The notes under the pieces are model-generated. The model had not been told where the DNA came from, ran no database searches, and was given only the letters and a program-made list of their open reading frames with translations. A program made the position numbers and the translations under genes. A DNA stretch of 26,693 nt, taken from NCBI GenBank assembly GCA_030147335.1, contig JASKZZ010000144.1:1-26693 (forward strand), given 5' to 3'. The DNA comes from Herpetosiphonaceae bacterium (GTDB lineage: Bacteria; Chloroflexota; Chloroflexia; Chloroflexales; Kallotenuaceae). Below are positions 21,448 to 26,693 of the stretch, in pieces (position 1 is the stretch's first letter; each line of letters starts with the position of its first letter).

Positions 21448-22791
21448 TTAGCGTGTAGTTAGCGGAAGGTAGACACGCTGCGACAACGGGGCGGGAAGAG
21501 CACGTGGACTCCAGGCCGGTGCATATCCATTGCTTACGAGCAGTCGCTGTCCGCTTCCGTCGCGGTTCATAATCCACACATCGGTCGTCCCGCTTGTATC
21601 CTTGGCCGTTGAACGATCGAACACAAGCTGCTTACCATCCGGCGATACACTGAGTTGGCCGGTATATGTGTCAGGAAAATTCGTCAAGCGCTTGATCTGC
21701 TTTGTCGCGAATGTGTACTCAAAGATGTTGGCGCGCGCCACCTCGTAGTTTTCGTACTCTTGTACAGAATACACAAAGCCGGAGCCGTCCGGCAGCCACG
21801 CCAAACCACGGATCAATTCAAACCCAGTCGTTAGAAGCGGCTGCCCAATAGTTGTGTCGCCTTCCTTCGCAAGGTAGATGCCAATTCCATCGTCACCGTT
21901 GCCCTGGAAAAGAATCTGATCAGCGGTTGCAGCCGTTGGCCCATACGCCATGTATATAACAATGCCCATTGTCGTGGACGGGTTGATGACGCGGCGACCG
22001 TACTCAAGAGGCCGAGGATTGGCGGAAATGCCGTACAAAGAGCCGTAGCCATACACGTATCCAAGGCTTGCGCCGTCGCTGCGCCAGGTAGGTGACCGTG
22101 GTTCCCAGCCGTTGTTGCTTGGTGGCGTGACCGACATTTGGCCTGAGATTACGGTTTTCCCCGCTTGAACATCAACAGCAGTACCAACACTGTGTACACG
22201 ATTAGCGCCGTCGATGTAAGCGCCGATTTGCAAGGCACCTTCGCCGAAGTCAGCGACATTGTCGAAGGTTACGACCGTCGATGCGCCGGCAGCTAACGAA
22301 ACTGGCTGGTTGCTGGGCGCGCCCTGGAAATACACAAAACCAGTAAAGGAGCTGCCGTAAAAGCTGACATTCTTTACCGGCACTTGTACCGTGCCCTTCG
22401 GATAGCTGGCAAGCGCACTGCAAGAAGGAGCCTGCGTAATGCGGCGGTAGCCACTCCCATTAGCGCCGATCGCAAAAACATCCGAGTAGTTGATCGAACA
22501 CCAGTTTTCATGGGTGCTGGCAAAGGCTAGCTCACGCGCATCAGGTCGCCATGACATGTTATAAACACCGTGGACCTTCCTGGGATCGTCAACCCCATGC
22601 GCCCATAAACGCCGATCGTTGCTGCCATCGGGCTCGATGAGGCGAATTTCATCTCCCGTACTGCCAACATAGGCAATTGTTCCAGCGGCGGTCTGAGCAG
22701 ATGCGGGAGACGTTGTCGCTGACGTCATCGGCAGGGAGGTTGCAATGATGCAGACCAAGAGTGCTAACGTCCCGAGAATACGGCGATACAT
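21448..22791 (-). CDS. Secreted WD40/TolB-like beta-propeller protein with YLPL C-terminus
   Basis: ATG at 22791 gives 447 residues and follows AGGAG by about 9 nt; an upstream in-frame ATG (22818) lacks this. Residues 1-33 are a Sec signal peptide (MYRR, hydrophobic LGTLALLVCIIATSL, then ASA before the mature end). Propeller-blade repeats of the TolB/WD40-like type follow: IRLIEPDGSNDRRLW, YNMSWRPDARELAFAS, SPTWRSDGASLGYV, LAWLPDGSGFVYSV, GQLSVSPDGKQLVF and DVWIMNRDGSGQRLL. Between the second and third blades lies a non-propeller insert (about 134-225) predicted to be a beta-sandwich. The protein ends RVYLPLTTR, a C-terminal pattern I associate with exported Chloroflexota proteins. Ligand or enzyme activity is not evident. 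Confidence 0.88.
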   Translation of the reverse strand: MYRRILGTLALLVCIIATSLPMTSATTSPASAQTAAGTIAYVGSTGDEIRLIEPDGSNDRRLWAHGVDDPRKVHGVYNMSWRPDARELAFASTHENWCSINYSDVFAIGANGSGYRRITQAPSCSALASYPKGTVQVPVKNVSFYGSSFTGFVYFQGAPSNQPVSLAAGASTVVTFDNVADFGEGALQIGAYIDGANRVHSVGTAVDVQAGKTVISGQMSVTPPSNNGWEPRSPTWRSDGASLGYVYGYGSLYGISANPRPLEYGRRVINPSTTMGIVIYMAYGPTAATADQILFQGNGDDGIGIYLAKEGDTTIGQPLLTTGFELIRGLAWLPDGSGFVYSVQEYENYEVARANIFEYTFATKQIKRLTNFPDTYTGQLSVSPDGKQLVFDRSTAKDTSGTTDVWIMNRDGSGQRLLVSNGYAPAWSPRALPAPLSQRVYLPLTTR

Positions 22792-22866
22792 GGTGCGATC
22801 TCCTGTCGATATAGGCACTTAAACGATATGAACTCATGAGGCTTAAATTAGGTTGACGATCCGGGC

Positions 22867-22898
22867 CTGCAAGAACGCCGTTGAGTTCGAACTTGCAG
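22867..22898. repeat. Hairpin between the two minus-strand genes
   Basis: CTGCAAG (22867-22873) is perfectly complementary to CTTGCAG (22892-22898). It lies between the 3' end of the 84-residue gene and the promoter side of the propeller gene, read on the minus strand. No T-run follows on the minus strand. It could mark the end of the small gene's transcript. Confidence 0.4.
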
Positions 22899-22958
22899 TC
22901 GTGCGGTACAACGCGAGTGACTTGCTAGGACAGCATGGTCCACGAAAGAAGGCCGTGA

Positions 22959-23213
22959 TTACTGATCCTCCTGTTTGTTTTGGGCCACAATTAGTTCACA
23001 TGTGACAGCGGGTGAGGGAGTGCCACCAGCAGCGATGTCTTGCTGGAGCGCTTCAACTACTGCTTGCAGTGATGTAAAACCTCGTCGGTGACCTGTGTGC
23101 GGGTCTTCCAAACTAAAACGCCATAATGTCGTTTGGGCTTCTTGTCGGCTGCGCTCCTGCCAACACCGTAAAAGGTACGCTTGGTAGCGTGGTGGATGAT
23201 CGTGACCGGCCAT
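22959..23213 (-). CDS. Small conserved protein of 84 residues, function unknown
   Basis: The frame opens with ATG at 23213 and has GGAG 10 nt upstream. The sequence (YQAYLLRCWQERSRQEAQTTLW, RFSLEDPHTGHRRGFTSLQA, VVEALQQDI) matches from memory a frequent family of short Chloroflexota proteins with the pattern Y-x-x-Y-L-x-R-x-W, W-R-x-S-L-E-x-P-x-T-G and G-F-x-x-L-x-x-(L/V). No signal peptide, membrane segment or metal site. It is transcribed away from the BTAD regulator, with only about 90 nt between their starts, so the two may share control. No function is known to me. Confidence 0.8.
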   Translation of the reverse strand: MAGHDHPPRYQAYLLRCWQERSRQEAQTTLWRFSLEDPHTGHRRGFTSLQAVVEALQQDIAAGGTPSPAVTCELIVAQNKQEDQ

Positions 23214-23246
23214 AACTGCTTCACTCCACGTTTGAGTCGCCAGTCA

Positions 23247-23255
23247 TGCTATACT
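23247..23255 (+). promoter_or_regulatory. Candidate extended -10 promoter of the BTAD regulator
   Basis: TGCTATACT fits the extended -10 form TGnTATAAT with five of six hexamer bases, 52 nt before the regulator's ATG. No good -35 is seen. It shares TGCTATA with the candidate secY promoter. Confidence 0.3.
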
Positions 23256-23275
23256 CGCTACAACCATAGGCTGCT

Positions 23276-23295
23276 ATCGTGAAGAGATCGTGAAG
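23276..23295 (+). repeat. Tandem 9-bp direct repeat with 11-bp period
   Basis: ATCGTGAAG occurs at 23276-23284 and again at 23287-23295, start to start 11 bp. The second copy runs into the AAGGG ribosome binding site of the regulator. SARP-type regulators with the same N-terminal domain plan bind short direct repeats at 11- or 22-bp spacing, so this may be an autoregulatory operator. With only two copies chance is not excluded. Confidence 0.45.
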
Positions 23296-23306
23296 GGTTG
23301 ATCCCG

Positions 23307-26207
23307 ATGACGACTTCACTACGTCTCGAAGTATTGGGCGGACTGCGAATTACGTTGGATGATGCACCGGTAACGGGCTTCGTTTCGCGTAAGGTCGAGG
23401 CACTGCTGTGTTATCTCGCGGTGGAGCGACGTTCGCATCTGCGCGCGACGCTTGCCACGTTGTTTTGGGGTGACGTCGCCGACGTTGACGCTGCTACGAA
23501 TCTCCGCCAAGCCCTAGCCAACCTGCGCCGTCTGCTAGACCCATTTCTGATCATCACGCGCCACAGTGTCGAACTTAATCCCGACAGCAACGTCTGGCTT
23601 GATAGTGCAGTGTTTGCAGCATCGATGGCTTCGGTACATGCAATCGATCTCCACACGTTACGCGCTGCCTCCGAGCTGTATCGGGGCGACTTCCTGGCCG
23701 GCTTTGTGGTGCGGGATGCATCTGGCTTTGATGAGTGGGCGATTACCCACCGTGAGCGGTTACGTGAGCACGCGCTGACGGCTCTTCACGTCCTAGCACA
23801 ACACGCAGTTGCACAGGCTGACTACGCCGCAGGTATCAATGACACGCAGCGGTTGCTGGCGCTTGACCCCTGGCGCGAAGAAGCACACCGGCAACTCATG
23901 TGGCTGTATCTCCGAAGTGGTCAGCGCAGCGCGGCACTGGCGCAGTACCAGACGTGCCGGCAAATTCTTGCGCGTGAGCTAGGCGTCGAGCCGATGATCG
24001 AAACAACCGCGCTGTATGATCGCATCAAGGCCGCGCAGTCGCTTCGCACCGGCACTGTTCCGCAGGCGCAGCCCCTGGTTGGTCGCAAGGCCGAACAAGC
24101 GGAGCTGTCAAGATTAATTGCGAATCCTGCTTCACGTTTAGTCGTGATTACAGGTCCGGGTGGTATTGGTAAAACGCGTCTCGCGCTACAGGCTGCCGCG
24201 GAATGGGCAACCCGATTCTTACACGGATCTCGTGTGGCTTCACTTGCAACAGCCAATTCAGCCGAGCGGCTGATTTCCGCAATTGCTACAACAGTTGGCT
24301 GTGGTGTGCGCAATGCCGACGATGCCCAAGAGCAGCTGCTGTGCTACCTCGAAGACAAGGATCTGCTGCTGGTGCTGGATACCTTTGAACACTTGATCGA
24401 TGCAGGTGTCGAGTTGTTGGCCCAATTACTCCAGCGTGCTCCCGACGTTAAGCTACTCGTGACGTCGCGCGAACGTTTGCAGCTACACGATGAATACATG
24501 ATCGAGCTGCGAGGGCTTGATGTGCCGCCCCCCACGATGACTGATGGGGTTGAAAGCTATAGCGGCGTTCAGTTGTTTTTGCAGCAGGCTCGCAAAATGT
24601 CGGCGAACTTCGTCCTCGCTCCGTCAGACAAACCGGCAGTGGTTCGTATTTGCCAGTTGGTCGAAGGTTTGCCGTTGGGCATAGAATTAGCGGCGGCATG
24701 GCTGCGAGTGTTGTCGTGTGCGGACATTGTTCAGGAGATCGAGCGTAATCTTGAGTTCCTGTCAACATCGCTGCGTGACGTTCCCATGCGTCATCGTAGT
24801 CTTCGCGCTGTGTTCGACCATTCATGGCAGCTGCTTTCGGAAGCGGAGCGCCAAGGGCTGCGCCGGCTTACCGTGTTTCGTGGTGGCTTTACTCGTGACG
24901 CTGCGGCGCTCGTTGTAGATGGATCTGTATCCTTGCTGCTTGCCCTCGTTGATCAATCATTGCTGCGTAAAAATAGCGATTCACCGTATGCTCCTCGCTA
25001 CGATATGCACGAGCTGGTTTGGCACTATGCCTTCCAAAAGCTACAGCAGGCCGGGGAGCTTGCAGAACTACGTGCTCGGCATCTATGTTTCTGCGTGCAG
25101 CTGACCGAGGCCGCCGAACTGGAACTGGTTGGCGAACAACAAAAGCTCTGGCTCGAACGCTTGGAATGTGAGCATGACAACCTGCGTGCAGCCTTGCAGT
25201 GGGCGCTTGAAGACCATCAGCCGCTGGAAGCAGCACGATTATGTTGCGCATTGTGGCGATTTTGGTGGATGCACGGCCATTTGCGCGAAGGTAGTCGTTG
25301 GTTGGAACAAACGCTAGCTCAGCTTCCGCGACTCGATATAGACGAATTAGCAGAATCAATGGCGGATTATCCGCGGCAAACTGCTACGCCATGCACGTTG
25401 ACACATCCACCTTCTCCTGTTGCGCTGCGGGCCAAGGCATTGCACGGGGCAGGCGTGCTTTGGCACGAACAGGGCAAGTACGAACAGGCACGTGCGCACT
25501 ACGAAGAAAGCCTGGCGTTGCGACGGAAACAAGGTGACAAGCGCGGTATCGCTGCCTCACTCAATAGCCTTGGCGTCATAGCGCTCGACCAGGGGGATTA
25601 TGCGCGAGCGGAAATTTTGTATGAGGAAAGCTTGGCGTTAAAGCGCGAGGTTGGTAACCGGGCAGGTATTTCTGTTTCTCTTCATAACCTGGCGTTAGTT
25701 TTCAGTGTACAGGGCCACTATGAACGGGCGCAATCACTGTATCAAGAAAGTTTAGCGGTGTGTCGCGAGTTGGGCGACAAGGACGGAATAGCGACATCGC
25801 TCGGCAACCTGGCAGCGATGGCACTGCAGCAACACAACCTCGTTGACGCACGAAGCCTGTTTGTGGAAAGCCTGACGCTACGTCGTGATTTAGGCGATAA
25901 AGAAGGCATCGCTGAGTGCTTGGAAGGATTGGCGGGAGTGGCCGGTGCGGCTGGCTTAATCCAGGGCAACATGATCGCGAATGGCCAGGATGTGGCACGG
26001 CTCTACGGAGCGGCGGAAGCTCTTCGGGAAGCGATTGGAGCGCCGATGACGCCAATCGAGCGTTCTCGTTTCAATACGATGACCTCCGCCGCGCGAACGC
26101 ATCTCGGTGAGGCAACCTTTGTCGAGGCTTGGGCGGAAGGCCGCGTGATGAGCTTGGACGAGGCCATCACGTACGGTTGTAACACACAGCTGGTTGGACC
26201 TGAGTAG
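23307..26207 (+). CDS. BTAD/NB-ARC/TPR transcriptional regulator (AfsR/SARP-like)
   Basis: The 966-residue protein has the plan of an AfsR-type STAND regulator. Residues 1-97 are an OmpR-like winged helix (LRLEVLGGLRITLDD, SRKVEALLCYLAVE, ATNLRQALANLRRLL), and about 98-246 the bacterial transcriptional activation domain BTAD (LYRGDFLAGF, DPWREEAHRQLMWLYLRSGQRSAAL, ARELGVEP). The NB-ARC ATPase follows: Walker A GPGGIGKT (283-290), Walker B LLLVLD (D358), LVTSRERL and GLPLGIEL (454-). Then a winged helix and, from about 710 to 890, four or five tetratricopeptide repeats with YEESLALRR-type consensus. The end (ARLYGAAEALREAIG) is common in such proteins. ATG 23307 has AAGGG 9 nt upstream. The signal sensed and the target genes are unknown. 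Confidence 0.94.
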   Translation: MTTSLRLEVLGGLRITLDDAPVTGFVSRKVEALLCYLAVERRSHLRATLATLFWGDVADVDAATNLRQALANLRRLLDPFLIITRHSVELNPDSNVWLDSAVFAASMASVHAIDLHTLRAASELYRGDFLAGFVVRDASGFDEWAITHRERLREHALTALHVLAQHAVAQADYAAGINDTQRLLALDPWREEAHRQLMWLYLRSGQRSAALAQYQTCRQILARELGVEPMIETTALYDRIKAAQSLRTGTVPQAQPLVGRKAEQAELSRLIANPASRLVVITGPGGIGKTRLALQAAAEWATRFLHGSRVASLATANSAERLISAIATTVGCGVRNADDAQEQLLCYLEDKDLLLVLDTFEHLIDAGVELLAQLLQRAPDVKLLVTSRERLQLHDEYMIELRGLDVPPPTMTDGVESYSGVQLFLQQARKMSANFVLAPSDKPAVVRICQLVEGLPLGIELAAAWLRVLSCADIVQEIERNLEFLSTSLRDVPMRHRSLRAVFDHSWQLLSEAERQGLRRLTVFRGGFTRDAAALVVDGSVSLLLALVDQSLLRKNSDSPYAPRYDMHELVWHYAFQKLQQAGELAELRARHLCFCVQLTEAAELELVGEQQKLWLERLECEHDNLRAALQWALEDHQPLEAARLCCALWRFWWMHGHLREGSRWLEQTLAQLPRLDIDELAESMADYPRQTATPCTLTHPPSPVALRAKALHGAGVLWHEQGKYEQARAHYEESLALRRKQGDKRGIAASLNSLGVIALDQGDYARAEILYEESLALKREVGNRAGISVSLHNLALVFSVQGHYERAQSLYQESLAVCRELGDKDGIATSLGNLAAMALQQHNLVDARSLFVESLTLRRDLGDKEGIAECLEGLAGVAGAAGLIQGNMIANGQDVARLYGAAEALREAIGAPMTPIERSRFNTMTSAARTHLGEATFVEAWAEGRVMSLDEAITYGCNTQLVGPE

Positions 26208-26260
26208 CGTGCTGTCAGACCAGTACAAGCACGCAAACATTTCCTAAGCTGCCAATAAGC

Positions 26261-26297
26261 AGAAGCCGTCTCCTTATCGGAAACGGCTTCTACGTTT
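26261..26297 (+). terminator. Terminator-like hairpin after the BTAD regulator
   Basis: AGAAGCCGT (26261-26269) is perfectly complementary to ACGGCTTCT (26283-26291), with TCC and GGA extending the stem after one mismatch. ACGTTTT follows, a short T-run. It lies between convergent genes and may serve both. Confidence 0.65.
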
Positions 26298-26351
26298 TGC
26301 CGATCACATCTGATTTCCGCAAAGCGTGTCTTTACCCAGTTGACCCGCTAG

Positions 26352-26693
26352 CTACTGAGCCGGTGAAAAGTTCCATGTAATCGTCGCGTCGCCAATATTC
26401 CCCCTGCCCAAGATACCCTCAAGGTCACTCACCCAGTAGGCACTGGGAGCGAACCAGCTTGGTACGTCCCTGCCCACAATCGTGTGTAGAGCTGGAACAG
26501 TTCGAGAACCTGAGAGCGTCGTGCCGGTAGTCTGGATCGGAATATCATTAACATCCATGAATCCAAGTCCTATGCCGACGTTGCCTGTTGTGTTGAACTG
26601 AGTTATGACAGCATTCATATAGCTTTTGATATAAAACTCATACGAGCACGTCGCTCCAGAGAATCCGATACTACCGCCGGGGCTGTCTTGAAC
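26352..26693 (-). CDS. Beta-rich protein of unknown function, 5' end outside the window
   Basis: The frame is open to the last base of the window, so at least 114 residues are seen and the N-terminus is missing; an internal ATG at 26618 is probably not the start. The visible part is rich in Gly, Thr, Ser and Ile (SPGGSIGFSGATCSYEFYI, NTTGNVGIGLGF, TTGTTLSGSRTVPALH) and ends WNFSPAQ. This is the look of an extracellular beta-sandwich or repeat protein. It lacks the YLPL ending of the propeller protein. No family recognised. Confidence 0.65.
   Translation of the reverse strand, partial: VQDSPGGSIGFSGATCSYEFYIKSYMNAVITQFNTTGNVGIGLGFMDVNDIPIQTTGTTLSGSRTVPALHTIVGRDVPSWFAPSAYWVSDLEGILGRGNIGDATITWNFSPAQ

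Noticed and set aside
24889..25359. 156-codon minus-strand frame within the BTAD regulator
   Set aside because: Antisense to well-defined NB-ARC and TPR coding sequence; no ribosome binding site or homology.

Overview
The window is chromosomal DNA from a bacterium, most probably a member of the phylum Chloroflexota, class Chloroflexia. The clues are a secreted beta-propeller protein that ends in RVYLPLTTR (a C-terminal signature I associate with exported Chloroflexota proteins), a small tryptophan/leucine-rich protein of a type common in that phylum, and a large BTAD/NB-ARC/TPR regulator. Base composition looks balanced, which would suit a Herpetosiphon-like lineage, but genus cannot be fixed from this sequence.

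Region 1 (1-15300) is one long run of translation genes on the + strand: the end of the S10 operon, the spc and alpha operons, and the rplM-rpsI pair. The order is rpsC(partial)-rplP-rpmC-rpsQ-rplN-rplX-rplE-rpsZ-rpsH-rplF-rplR-rpsE-rpmD-rplO-secY-adk-map-infA-rpmJ-rpsM-rpsK-rpsD-rpoA-rplQ-truA-rplM-rpsI. It closes at a near-perfect intrinsic terminator (15265-15298). The genes make both ribosomal subunits, the RNA polymerase alpha subunit, the SecY channel, initiation factor IF-1, adenylate kinase, the N-terminal methionine-removing enzyme and a tRNA pseudouridine synthase. Several proteins are the zinc-binding forms (S14 type Z, L24, L36, S4, adenylate kinase). S3, S17 and L30 have added C-terminal tails.

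The unusual feature of region 1 lies between the genes. Almost every gap of about 50 bases or more holds an imperfect inverted repeat able to fold into a stem-loop. The stems differ in sequence from gap to gap, though the word GCTATCAG/CTGATAGC recurs in several. Gene pairs that overlap or nearly touch have none, so the hairpins divide the transcript into translationally coupled blocks. The one between rplO and secY ends in a T-run and looks like a terminator or attenuator.

Region 2 (15301-21307) is a looser + strand set: a 151-residue protein of unknown role, two multi-spanning membrane proteins of the GT-C glycosyltransferase type (the second resembling the PIG-V mannosyltransferase family), and a ComM/YifB-type AAA+ protein. 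Two gaps of 296 bases flank the PIG-V-like gene.

Region 3 (21308-26693) holds two - strand genes (a secreted WD40/TolB-like propeller and the 84-residue small protein), then a + strand 966-residue BTAD/NB-ARC/TPR regulator divergent from the small protein, and finally the 3' part of a - strand beta-rich protein that runs off the window. I found no rRNA, tRNA, CRISPR array, insertion sequence or prophage.
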